Of a stretch of DNA of 64,000 bases, positions 35,480-46,837 are shown one piece after another. Source of the stretch: Ophiobolus disseminans (lineage: Eukaryota; Ascomycota; Dothideomycetes; Pleosporales; Phaeosphaeriaceae); NCBI GenBank assembly GCA_010093685.1, contig MU006226.1, positions 12,964 to 76,963 on the forward strand, read 5' to 3'. The translations under genes were made by a program, and so were the position numbers. Position 1 is the first letter of the stretch; every line of letters starts with the position of its first letter. The notes under the pieces are model-generated. The model ran no database searches. It worked only from the letters and a program-made list of their open reading frames with translations, and was not told the origin of the DNA.

Positions 35480-38400
35480 TATTATATGCCCTTAGAGGGC
35501 TCCTGCTGCTAGCAGCTATCTCGCTGTAGCAATCTCTATTTTCCTTAAGAAGTCTATTAACGCAGCACTTCCCTTTGCAGTACTAAATAGCTGTTGTAGC
35601 GTTAGAGTAGGCACGTCTAGTGTATTTAACATCATTTTCCTCTCTTTTGTATAGTGCTTGCAGTGTAGAAGAAGGTGTTCTAGCGTCTGTAGGGCCCTAC
35701 AACTGCCAAAGCATTCTCCCTTATCGTCCTTGCCTATAGCCCTAGAAAATTGCTTAAAGAAGCTCTTTCCTAGCTTAAGCTAGTAGTAGGCAGCTAGCAC
35801 TCTTCTTAAGCTATAGAGTAGCTGCATCTTGTACGCGATTTCTAGCCTTTCTTATATAGCCTTGCTATAGGCCCTGCCCTTCTGTTTAGGCCTAGTATCC
35901 TTCCACTCCTGTTTCTAGCTTGCTAGAATCTTCTCTTTAGCCTTTCTCTTTAGGTAGCTTAGCGATGTAAGAGGATCCTTAGCCTGTCTCTTAAGGCCGG
36001 CCTTTGCTAGCCTATCTGCATGCTCGTTGCCTTGGATTTCTCTGTGTCCTAGGACCTAGGACTTAGAGACTTTGTTCTGCGTTGCTAGCTGCTTGCATAG
36101 CTCTGTTATCTTATAGCAGACTCTTTAGCCGCCTGTAAGAGATTTTCTGCAGTCTTTTTAGAGCAGCTTAACTGTCTATAAAGACGTGTATTTCCTCTCC
36201 CTGTAGGTTCTAGGGTAGGCTTTTAAGAGCCTAGTAAGCTGCGATAAGCTCTGCATCCATAATCTCTAGTTTCTCTCCTAGGCTAATGTTCTTTGCCTAG
36301 ATATATTTCCCTTGTATAGAGACTTGACAGTAACCTGCAGCTACGTCCTCTCTAATCTTAGAGCCGTCTGTATACAATAGGATAGGCGCCTTTTCTTTAT
36401 ACTGTAGATCTTGTAGCTATTGCTTATGCAGGTCTACTGTTTCTAATTTGCTGTTTTTTGGGATTGTAAATGTAGCGTAGGTAGAGGCAGCTTTGCTCTA
36501 TAGCTTTGCTAGCAGTATAGAGATTTCTTCGACGTTACTGTGCCCTTGTGTTCTCTTAGACAGTTCTCTAAGCTGCGTAGATATATAAAGTTGTTTCTAG
36601 CGCTGTATTGCTTTCCTAATAGGATAGCACTTTGCAAAAGATAGAGTTCTAATAGCATATTGTTAGCAGAGCTTTTCTGCTCGCAGATGTAGAGGCAGAA
36701 TTGCAGCTTTAATCTCTATAGCTTTTGTTAGAGATCCTTTAAAAGCTCCTAGGATCTAACGTAACGCTGAGTTCTATAGTTGCTAGTATTCTCGAAGTAG
36801 GGATTGCTTTCTCTTTCCCTACTACAGCTGCACTCTATAGTCTACGATAGCAGAAACACACGCTATATAGAGCTGCCTTATAGCCTATGTGCTAAGACCT
36901 CGCTGTATATTGCCTAGCCTCTAAAGGCGGTAGAAGACCTGCTGCGCAATAGTAACCTTTGTCTGTACATGCTTTTTGTAAGATAGCTTATTATCTAGGA
37001 AGAAGCCTAGCTAGCGTACGCAGTTGCTTGGCTGTATTAGGCTTTCTCCTACCTGCACAGGTTTTGCATTAATTTCTCTTTTGCGGCTAGCGTAGAGGAG
37101 TTTAGTTTTCTTAACATTAAACTTAATTGCGCTTTCTCTAGCTTCTTGTAATATAGCTCTTGCAGTTTCCTTAAGTATTTGCTTAAGCTTCTTTATTAAC
37201 CTTGCGCTTGCTCTAATATAGATATTGTTAATATAGGAGAAGGTAAAAGTATTAGGCCTTACTTTGCAAATATCTCTAATATAGAGAAGAAAAAGAATAG
37301 GCGAGATTAGTGATCCTTGCGGTATGCCTATCTTAACTTTCTATAGAGGCTAAGTTTTGCTATTAAATCTTAGCTGTACAGAGCGCTAAGACACAAAGAA
37401 GCTAATCCACCTAATTAAGGCTAGAGGAAGCTTAAGTTTGTAGCACATAGCTAGGAGCTGATTTGCTAATACGTAGTTAAAAGCTCCTTTTACGTCTACA
37501 AACAGTAGCGCAGTAGTATGCTTCTTTTTCTATACTTCTTAAACTTTTAACTGTAGAAGAAGGCAGGCGTCTAGAGTAGACCTCTGTTTTCTCCCTCCTA
37601 TCTGTGTATCCTAAAGAAGATTTCCTATTTCAGCGAGGTAGCTAAGCCGTGTAGCTAGGATTTTTTCAAATGCTTTGCTTAGGCAGTTAAGTAGGGAGAT
37701 AACTCTATAGGCCTTAGGTAGAGAGTAGTCCTTCTTGTTTGCTTTTGGTAGTATTACACCTATTGCTTCTCTCTAGCTCTTAGAGTAATAGCCTGCTACA
37801 AAAAGAGCTCTATAAAGAAGGTAGAAAACCTTGCTTTCTGCGTTGTATACCTTGCGTAGAATAGCAAAAGAGAGCTAATCTGTGCCTAGTGCTTTTGTAG
37901 GAGAACTAGTAAAGATAGCATTATACACCTTAATCTTATCTAGCTCTTCTCGCTATTCCTAGTTGCCTTGTCTATAGGTAGTCCAATTAAGGCGTGTATT
38001 TATGCTAGGTAGGCTTAAAAAGAGAGTTGTTGTAAAAGCAGTGCATTGCTCTTTAAACTCTATAGCTCTTCTTAGCTCTCCCTGCTGTTTGTACTGCAGC
38101 TTAGGAACAAGCCTAGTAGTTTTTTGCTTTGTATAGCTTAGAGCTTTAAAGATATCCTTGCCTTTAGCCTTCTGCAGAAAGCTGTCCTAGTGACTTGCTT
38201 TTGCTAGCTTTACTGCTTGTAGGTATTAATCTCTTCTAGCTTTTGCTTTTCTTGCGTTTGTAGGCGTAGGGAACTCCTGCTGCACTCTTATTGCTCTGCT
38301 TGCCTGCTTTCTTTGCTCTACTAGATCTTTGCTCCACTAGGGCTTAGATCTTTTACATCGTCGTGCCTTAGGTATTGCTTTCTTTATAGCCTCTTATATG

Positions 38401-39409
38401 CTTTGCGTAAGAAGATCTGCAGCGTTGTCTAGGTCCTGTTGTAGTTGTTTTAAGAGAGATAGACTGCTAAGCTCTAGCTTGTCTACTTGCGCATTTACAG
38501 TTTCTAGCATCTGTACAAGATTTTTGCTTACTACTTGCTCTTTTAGAGCTAGTGCAAATGTTTCCTAGTCTGCCTTGTCTAGCGCGTAGAGCCTATTCTG
38601 TAGAGGATTAACAAACCGTTCTGTGTGCTTTGTGTAGTAGAAGAAGCTAACAGTAATGTAATCTAAGCCTGTATCCTCTGCTCTATACCACGTATCCTAG
38701 GTATTCTCCTTAAAGCCTGCGGCAAAGGCTAGGTCAATAATTAATATAGACCGTAAGTTAGACCTAAAAAAGGTCTGTTCTTGTGTAGTATTAAGCAGTT
38801 TGCAGGTATATGCTTCTAGCTATTCTGCTAGCTGCTATGCCTCTTAGTTTAGGCTCTGTATTGCAGTATTCCAAAAAAGTGATAGCTATTAAAATCGCCT
38901 GCAATAAGAAAAGGTAGTGTAAGCTAAAGGTGTAGAAGAGCTCTTTCTATAGTTCGTACTCCTTGTTGTTGTAAGGTAGAGTCTTCTGCTAGTTCTTTCT
39001 CGTTGTAAATATTAAGAAGCAGAAAGCGCTCTATAGGCCCTAAGATTTCTAGTACTAGAAGGTTGTTGTCTGTGCTAAGGTCGTCTCTTTGCTTATGCTT
39101 AATAGCAGCTTCTATGCGAATGTAGATAGCTATTCTAGGCCTCTTGTCTAATTTAGGCAAGACTAGAGAATAGGATGGATGTAGAAAAGAGAACTACACG
39201 CCTTCTCTACTATCTAGCTATACGCTAGGTTCCTGTATAAGGACTAGATCTGTTCTCTTTGCAAATACTAGTTCTAGGAGAGTTTGTTGTATCTCTTGTC
39301 TCTTTCCTATATTATTCTGCAGAAACGAGATCTCTCCTGCTATCTTAGTAGTAGTGCTACTATCTAGGATATCTTTGCTGTAATACTGCTTCTTTTATTG
39401 TTCTAACAT
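35480..39409 (-). pseudogene. LINE ORF2: endonuclease, reverse transcriptase, RNase H
   Basis: ATG at 39409. Apurinic/apyrimidinic-type endonuclease (LVLIQEP near 39240; downstream part to about 38600), then reverse transcriptase (FVDVKGAFNYV near 37500; active site SYINNI near 37215 where F/Y-x-D-D is expected), RNase H near 36400-36010, and a C-terminal Cys/His region near 35690. Numerous TAG/TAA codons. It acts by target-primed reverse transcription in this class; this copy is dead, with both RT aspartates changed to Asn. Confidence 0.86.
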
Positions 39410-39418
39410 AGTAAAGAA

Positions 39419-39452
39419 GCAGAAGAAGAAGAAGAAGAAGAAGAAGAAGAAG

Positions 39453-39482
<30 letters not shown>
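39419..39482. repeat. (GAA)n microsatellite
   Basis: About 21 GAA/AGA triplets, uninterrupted, between the ORF1 knuckle and the ORF2 start of the LINE. No RIP change is possible inside it because it lacks CpA. Confidence 0.93.
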
Positions 39483-39483
<1 letters not shown>

Positions 39484-39664
39484 TGTACTAGCAAGGTAGG
39501 GGCACTGCCTGCTTGTAGCTATATATTCTCTATTACAGTTAACACAGCATAGCTTTTGATGTTGGTATAGCCTGCCTATAGTCTTACACTCCTTGTAGCT
39601 AGCGTTCCTATCTTGTGTGTTATCTGCAAATAATGCATTACTAGCTACTTAAAGGGTGTCTCCT

Positions 39665-39980
39665 TGTGAAGGTGCTCGGAAGTAGAGAGGATATCTCCGG
39701 TGTTCTAAGGCACTAAGAGTTAAGTTTCGCAGATAGACAAGCAGGGGGGTTGTAGCAGTTCTAACCGGGAGAACAGAGAGGACTGTTACAGGGGATTCAC
39801 TACAATAATTAGGGTTGCTAGGAAGGCTGTATTAAGATCGCTGTATTAAGTTGAACACGATAAGCTGTAAGAGCTTATCGCAGGTGTCTATATAACTAGG
39901 TGCTATCGGGTTTTCCGTAGCTATCCCTAGAGGGGTAAGATAGTATGCTATCTTAAGATAGTTAAACCCCTTTTGTTCGT
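39665..39980 (-). repeat. G1-type LTR, reverse, with divergent end
   Basis: The first 240 bp match the reverse complement of the G1 LTR end, as far as GGTGCTATCG. The remainder (TTTTCCGTAGC... through AAACCCCTTTTGTTCG) differs from the other G1 LTRs before rejoining G1 sequence just upstream of the antisense ORF, so this is a sub-variant or recombined LTR. Confidence 0.7.
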
Positions 39981-40016
39981 GAGTTAGGGTTCTGCTTCCT
40001 TATTGCCTCTCTAACT

Positions 40017-40628
40017 ATGCCTAAGGAATCTAAGAAGCCCTTAGCCCGTAGCGTCCGTCCGCTCTAGAAGGAGTTCTCTACAACTAAGAAGCGCAACTGT
40101 GCCGCAATTGTGCAGAAAAGAGGCCTTAAAATGTCGTTCTATTATTAGAGGTGTAAGGGAAAGAATCTTTGTTGTTTTGTGGATACGGTGTTAGGCTGCT
40201 GCGCTAGGTGCATTTTGGTAGGCGCTAAGTATAGTCTCTTTATTTCTAAGGAGAAGTAGAAGAAGGTAGCAAAGGAAAAGCGCGAGAAGCGTCTTAAGCA
40301 TCTTTAGATAAAAGAGCATGCTACTAAGGTGCAGTTAGAGTTATCTCGTCCTAAGCGCAAGTTAGCAGAGATTAAGGATTAGGAACTAGAGTATTCTTAT
40401 TAGGATTTGAAACTTCTAGACGTTTAAGACTAGGCTTCTAAGGCTTTAGGTTCGAGTACGCTGCCGACCACCTTCGAAACTTTATTAGCTAATCCTAGCT
40501 AGTTACAGGCTCCTAACCTCCTTCTTAACTCTTCTTTTAACCTTGCTAGTTTCGATAGTTTTCTATTATCTCTTAATAACCCTTTTCTTAACCTAGGCTT
40601 GTTAACTCTAGTGACAAGTAGTGCTTAG
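40017..40628 (+). pseudogene. G1-type antisense Zn2Cys6-like ORF, copy B
   Basis: A 204-codon frame from ATG 40017 to TAG 40626, homologous to copies A and C and, as there, opposite in direction to its host gypsy (minus here). Three of the six cluster cysteines are changed: the first reads Tyr, the second survives in RCKGK, and the last reads Tyr. All are TGT->TAT changes. It has about 7 extra codons in the helical region (RPKRKLAEIKD), so it belongs to a diverged sub-family with the same reading frame. Confidence 0.72.
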
Positions 40629-40629
40629 T

Positions 40630-41015
40630 TATATCGATCTAGTAGGTCCTATTGCATTCTTTTGCTTTGCAGCTTCCTTATAGCTACTATGTTTGTTTAG
40701 TCTAGGGCTATCTTGTAGTATTCCTTAATTTTCTGCTAACAGTTGTATAGGTAGTTTTCTAGTTCCTATGTGTTTTCTGAATGTAGGTATCCCTTCTATT
40801 TAATTAGATACATAATGTCGTGGTAGTCTAACTAGCTGTCTAGGATCTTCTTAACCTTAAACTTAGAGTCTTCTTCTAGTTTGTACTTAAAGGTTGTCTG
40901 TATTAGCGTGTCTAGGTTAGCAGGTTCGAGTAGCTTAACGTAGAACCTAGGGTAGATTCTTATATCCTTTGGTAGATTAAGTGTATATGTAACTAGTCCG
41001 TTCGGCTTCTTAGTT
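40630..41015 (-). pseudogene. G1-type Pol C-terminus (SH3-like segment and chromodomain)
   Basis: The minus-strand frame contains the chromodomain (about 40835-40720) and upstream SH3-like residues, matching G1. Left of it is the antisense ORF; right of about 41015 the sequence switches to protease of a different gypsy (G3). Confidence 0.78.
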
Positions 41016-42752
41016 GCGGGCGGGTTAGTTTAGCTGCATAAGCAGTGGCGGTAAAGCTTTGTACGTAGCAGGGTATTTACTTAGCTATAGCATCCGATTC
41101 TAGTCCGGATCTAGCTGGAGTTTGAAACGTCGCAACCATTTAATGCTAACAATACAATCCTAAGAGCCTAGATCTATGATAACAAAGAGGCAGTTACGAA
41201 TAGTTCGACTATTAATTCGCATGTAGAGGCGGATGAACTAGGAAACTAGAGTTTGGATTTGATCTTGAAAACCTCGGACTACAATTCTAAAGAGCAGTCT
41301 TCGGATAGAAACCTAGAGCAAAGCAGATAGTAACCGCGCAATAGATAAATTAAGAAAAAGGAACCCTTGTGCGCTAGTATCTACTAAGGAATTTAATTGT
41401 ACTCTAGATCCTTTCTAACAAAAGATAGTAGGGACTTAGAAGTGCTTTTCTCTAAATAAGTTAGACAAATCAATGTGTGATAGGTTATACTTGTTTAAGC
41501 CTAGGAGGGAGTGTTTGTCTAGGCGTCGCCGTTTCCTGTCTGACCTAGATCCGAGTATTCTTCTTCTGCGTCTAGAAACTCTTCTTCTTGTTTAACTTCA
41601 ATTTCCCTAACCTTAGGTACAGTACAGTCGTTGGCGTAGTGTCCTAGCTTGCCGCAATTGTAGCAATTTCCTAGTACTAGGGTCTTTTTAGGTCCGGGAG
41701 TGTTGCTAGCTTGTCTTAGAACAAGAGGGGTAGAAAAACCGTAGTTCAGAATGCAGGGTAATCTAGAGAGGGCATAGATAACCTTTAGCGTAGGTCCAAT
41801 AGGCATGCGGATTCAGTCCGAGCTCTTCTTTGCAGCGGTTAGGAGAGGATTTGTAGCTTAATTAGACAAGTATCCTATAGGCGTGTTCCTTCTTTCTATA
41901 TTATATAAGGTAAGGTGCTCTACTATAAGTTTAAAGGAATTGTTCCACGAACGTTTGAATCCTAGGTTTAGTACCCTTAAGGTTAGAGTTATCTTTTCCT
42001 ATAGGTAGAAGGACCACTCTGTTTTTAATACGAAACCCCTTACTGCGGCACTAAGAAACTATGCCTTAAAAGCTAGGAAGGTCTCGCTCTTGTCTATTGT
42101 TAAGCGGTAGAAAGCAGCTTACCTCTCTTTCTGCTTGTTTATTGCCTAACACAAAGAACGATTAGAGTAACAAGATTATTTCTTCTGCCGTTTGGAATTG
42201 TTGTAGCGCCGACTCGGCTAGGTATTAGGGTTCTAAGTATTCTATAGCGGTACTTAAGGTGTATCCCTAAACTAACGCCATACGTGCGCGTTCACTCTAA
42301 TAGTAATTAGCATTAATCTTAAGTCGGTCTATAATAGACGCTTGCTATTGTCTAAATATTAGTTGCTTGCTGTTAGTAAGGCAATTAATGTTGGGTATAC
42401 GCTCAGATAGTTTAACTCGGCCTAGCGCTAGTGTCTTAGACTAGAATCTTACGCTAGGCGTAGCGGCAAATTATTAAGACGTTGTTAGTGGTGATTCGGT
42501 TGTAGGTATAGGTTATTCTAGGTTAGCTGACTGTTCTTGTGTTAAGCGCGCAACTTCAGCCTATAGCTGTGCAATCTGCTCTTGTAATGCTATAGTCTGA
42601 ATTAACTCTAAATTGCGGTTATCTTTAACCGTACTCTTCTCCTGGTTTTGGCTCTGCTTACGAGCCGATTGTCTTGTTGATCCTGCGGGACTAGGTTGTA
42701 GTAGTAGGGCAGATATTAGCGATTGACTCTGTAAGAATGTAAGCTTCGACAA
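41015..42752 (-). pseudogene. Gypsy G3 Gag and protease (minus strand)
   Basis: ATG 42752 (MSKLTFLQSQSLIS) opens a Gag frame with a Gln/Glu-rich coiled-coil start and capsid-like middle. A zinc knuckle CYNCGKLGHYANDC lies near 41670-41630 within a 95-codon stretch free of stops (41806-41519), and an acidic tail follows. An aspartic protease follows at about 41400-41050 (LVDTSAQGFLF, IIDLGSQDCIVSI). It ends at about 41015, where G1 chromodomain sequence takes over, so RT, RNase H and integrase are missing. RIP stops are present throughout. Confidence 0.78.
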
Positions 42753-43250
42753 GGTATTTCCTTAATAGGAAATGTCACGTGACTGATCACGTGACTTGCC
42801 TAATCTAGTAATAGCTGAGAATGCTATATATATCATGCCTATTAAGCTGTTACTATCTATAGTAGCAACGCGTAATCTATTACATTATAATTGCGTAATC
42901 CATCACATCATGATGTACAATCTATCTGTACGCGTAATCTATTACATCGGATTACGCATATAGAGTGCTCTAGAACTAGATTGTATTTATAAGCAAAGAA
43001 CCTTCTAGAGCTACTCTACAATGTATATAGACTCTCTTCTCTCTCTCTATAGCTCGGCGTCTAACTATCAATCTTGTAACTAGTATATACATTTTATATT
43101 ACTAGTATCTTCTCTACTCTTTACCCTACTTCTGTTGCGGCTATTACGTTATCAGCACGTGATAGTAGCCTCCTACTAGAAGAGGAATAGCCTGTTTCTA
43201 CATACAGGCTACAATCCACGCCTCCTCTTGACAGACTCTAATTCTGCTAG
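42753..43250. promoter_or_regulatory. G3 leader/LTR-like region rich in palindromes
   Basis: AT-rich DNA upstream of the G3 gag (on its minus strand). It holds a near-perfect palindrome GTCACGTGACTGATCACGTG (42774-42793, continuing to 42795), three CGTAATCTATTACAT-type imperfect repeats (42889-42957), a TATA-like TATTTATAAGC (42986) and a CT-rich stretch near 43033. LTR boundaries could not be fixed. Confidence 0.45.
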
Positions 43251-43527
43251 GTTATTAGTAGTCTCCGTGTCTCTACTATAGCGCGCTCCCCGCGACTTTT
43301 CTAAAGGTAATCCTAGTTGCAGGGAACAGGAAATTCTAAACCTAAAGGCTTTAGTCGACAGGAGGTCTTAGAGATCCTATCTATAACTAAGTGATTCGAC
43401 GTAACAGTGTGTAAGGTTCTAACCTAAATCGAATTAGTAGTGTCTTAGGGCTTAGACGTAATCTATTAAACAATGTTGCGATATTATTAAGAGGCTGTCA
43501 CTAGCTAGAAGGAGTTTTTTAATATAA
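43251..43527 (+). pseudogene. Unclassified coding remnant
   Basis: The plus-strand frame from about 43340 reads KGFSRQEVLEILSITK and on to KEFFNIM, with only RIP-type stops (TAG/TAA/TGA). It looks like a Gag-like helical protein end, but no family is recognised. It abuts LTR-X. Confidence 0.4.
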
Positions 43528-43836
43528 TGTAATAGCGTAGGCAAGATAAAAGATATCCGAATGCGGTGTAAATCAACTTAGAGGCATATAGGAGTGCGTA
43601 GAGACTTAGAACCCTTAGATTGTCTAACAACAGCTATAGGCCTTGTACGAAAGGATATTAAAAAATTACTAAGCTATCTATAGGACTAGCTTAATTAAAT
43701 ACACCTAAAGGCTAAGCATGCTTTGCCCTATACGATCTAGTCGATTTAGAAGATCCGGAGTCGGACCGGAGGTAACGCGGGTACAATGCGGAGTTAATGT
43801 TTAACTATAGGAACGTTGTGCAGGCATATCGTTACA
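43528..43836 (+). repeat. LTR-X, plus orientation
   Basis: TGTAATAGCG...ATCGTTACA, 309 bp, the reverse complement of the 348-bp repeat at 50046-50393. Short inverted ends (TGTAA/TTACA) suggest an LTR. No clear duplication; gypsy G1 starts directly after it. Confidence 0.65.
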
Positions 43837-46800
43837 GGAAGAAGAAGACGTTCTCTTTAGTATACCTAAGGCATACCACGCTTAGAAGCACATGTTTTAG
43901 AACAAAACAGGCAACAACGCTCTACCTAAACATTAACCCTAGGATTGTGAAATTAACCTAGAAGAAGGCAAGACGCCGCCTTTCCTACCGATATACGGAC
44001 TATTAGAACCTTAGCTAAAAGCATTTCGAGAGTACATTGAAGAAAACCTAGCTAAAGGATACATCTAAGAATTAGATTCGCTAGTAGGATTCCTAATCCT
44101 CTTCGTACCTAAGGAGAACAGATCCCTAAGACTATGCGTAGACTATCGCAAGCTCAACGACATAACGCAGAAGAATAGATACCTGCTACCTAATATATCT
44201 AAGCTACGAGACAGACTTTTAAGAGCTAGAATATTTACCTCGCTAGATCTGCGAGATAGCTATTATTAGATACACATTAAGAAAGAAGACAAATAGAAAA
44301 CGGTATTTCGCACGAGATACGGACACTACGAATATACAGTAATGCTATTTAGATTAAGTAATGCACTAGCAACCTTCTAGTCCCTTATTAACAACGTGTT
44401 ACAAAAACACCTAGATATATTCGTTATTGCATACCTAGACGACATACTAATCTACTCTAAGAACGAGAAAGAACACGAGAAACACGTTAAGACAGTGTTA
44501 GCACTCCTTAATAAATATTACTTACAACTTAAGCTGTCGAAGTGTGAATTCTACAAGATAGAACTAGAATTCCTAGGACACATAGTAGGAATCAACAGAG
44601 TAAAAATTAGTAACGATAAGATCCGCACTATCTAAGAGTAGGCAGAACTAAGAAATGTTAAAGACATCTAAGCCTTTAACAGATTCATTAACTTTAACCG
44701 ACAGTTTGTTAAAGACTACGCTAGAATTGCTACTCTGCTTACGAACCTTACGAGGAAAGACACCTCTTAGATATAGGGCGAGAAGGAAAAAGAGGCTTTC
44801 TAACTGCTTAAGAAAGCATGTATTACAGAACTAGTACTTAAAACCTTTATCTTAGAGCAACTATTAAAGATAGAAACCAACGCATTAGACTTAGCTATAG
44901 AAGTAGTCTAGTTACAAAAGCACGATAGGAAATAGCACCTAGTTGCCTACTTTTCTAAGAAATTTAGCGGCTCTAAAGAACGCTGTAATGTGCACGACAA
45001 GGAACTACTCGCAATACTAGAATTACTTAAGCACTAAAGGATCTATGCAGAAAGCAGTTTAGAACTTAACATCTACACTAATTACAAGAACTTAACCTAC
45101 TTCCTAACAACAAAGGCTCTTAACCGTAGGCAAGTTAGATAGTGGGAAGAAGTTAGCGGACTAAAATTCCGAATTATCTATACACCTAGCAAAGACAATA
45201 GCTAAGCTAACGCATTAAGCTGATAATACGACGTTGCAGGCGTTAAGCACGTTGACAAAGGCATCCTCCTGCAGAAAAACAAGAACAGGAGTATAAGCCC
45301 CACCACTAGGATTAACAATACCTTTGAAATCGAAGAAATTATAACGATTACCCTGCAAGTACTAGACGAATTACAGGAAGCTCTAATTAGAGACTACTAC
45401 GACAGTATAGAGTATAGATATCCTAGCGTCGCAAGAACTATAGAACTAATTAAGAGAAACTACGACTTTCTAAACATAAAGGATAAAGTTAGTTTATACA
45501 TCAAAAAGTGCGTAGACTGCTAGTAAAACAAGCATAGCACGCACGCACCGTACGGAGAAATGCAAGGTATTAAACTTCTAGAAAAACCTTAGGAAGATAT
45601 ATCAATAGACTTTATTACGGGACTACCGCTATCTAGAGACCCTATAACAGAGGTTAGGTACGACGGGATATGCGTAGTAGTATGCCGCCTTATAAAAGCA
45701 ATTGAACTAATAATATATCGCAAAGATTAGACCGTAGAACAGCTAGGTTACGTAATCTGCAATAGAGTTGTTCGACATTACAGTATCTTAAAAACGATTA
45801 TTAGCGACAGAGACAAGCTCTTCACTTCTAACTACTAGAGTACGCTAATATCCGCAATTAGAACTTAATAAAAGCTATCTACAAGCTTCTATCTAGAAAC
45901 CGACGGATAAACTAAGCAAACAAATCGCACGCTTAAGCAGTACCTAAGAATATACTATAACTATTAACAAAATAACTAGGCACAGTTACTACCTATAGCG
46001 CAACTCGCACACAACAACAAAGTATCTAAAGCAACAGGGACTACGCTCTTCTTTGCAAACTACAGACGACATCTAAACCTATTTAAAAGAACCTTACCTA
46101 AACTAAAAGCAGAAAAGGCCCTTATAAACATAGAAGAAATAAAAGAAACTAACGATACTATGCGAGACAAGATCTAGAATACTTAAGAAAGTAGCATCTA
46201 GCACGCTAACAAAAGAAGAAAAACGGCACCTTAGCTAAAAAAGGAGGATAAAGTATACCTGCGAACAAACAATTTCCGCATAAAGCAACTAAGCAAGAGT
46301 CTTAACTACGTTAAGGTTAGACTATTTTTTATTCTTAAACGCAATAGACTAGTTACACGTACACTTAATCTACTAAAGGATATAAGAATCTACTCTAGGT
46401 TCTACGTTAAGCTACTCGAACCTACTAACCTAGATACGCTAATACAGGCAACCTTCTACTACGAGCTAGAAGAAGACTACGAGTTTAAAGTTAAGAAACT
46501 ACTCGACTACAGAGAAATAGAACGATAGGACTTCTAGAGCCACTGCTTTGTGCAGGAATAGCTAGTTAAATAGAAGGGCTACCTAGATACCGAGAACACA
46601 TAGGAACCCGAAAGTAATCTACAAAACTGTTAGCAACTCCTAGCTAAAGCAAGAAAAATAAGCTTTAACACACATTACTACACTAGATACAGTCCTAAAC
46701 AAATAACACAGGAAATTAAGAAAAAGGATATCTAGCCTAATAAAAAACTACTTGACTACCTAGTTAGCAAAGGGACACTTAGAAAGAAAGAAGCATCTAG

Positions 46801-46837
46801 GTACCTCTATAAGAGCCGCCTAGATCGCTACAACTAA
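43837..46837 (+). pseudogene. Second G1 copy, Pol (5'-truncated)
   Basis: Matches G1 from just before RT to the end of pol. RT has AYLDDILIYS near 44429. RNase H, H2C2 finger, integrase (ISIDFITG near 45602, SDRDKLF near 45803) and chromodomain near 46560-46610 follow in order. It lacks gag, protease and the 5' LTR. It carries a longer C-terminal tail after the chromodomain than copy 1 (about 46620-46830). Pol again ends in TAA (46835-46837) overlapping the antisense ORF's stop. Confidence 0.86.

Larger units (their letters stand above)
35271..39605 (-). mobile_element. Tad-like LINE, nearly complete, minus strand
   Basis: A 10-bp target duplication (TCCTGTCTTG 35261-35270 and TCCTATCTTG 39606-39615), a 3' T-run (poly-A on the minus strand) at 35271-35279, and truncation within ORF1 at 39605. 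The ORF1 remnant has a zinc knuckle (CVNCNREY..., about 39580-39500), followed by a (CTT)n tract and ORF2. Confidence 0.9.
34527..39664 (-). mobile_element. Partial C3 copy (3' LTR plus RNase H), interrupted by a LINE
   Basis: The LTR at 34527-34722 is followed by about 550 bp matching the C3 RNase H region (minus strand), then the LINE at 35271-39605, then another 60 bp of C3 (39606-39664). It stops abruptly at a G1-type LTR, so the rest was lost by recombination or deletion. Confidence 0.85.
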
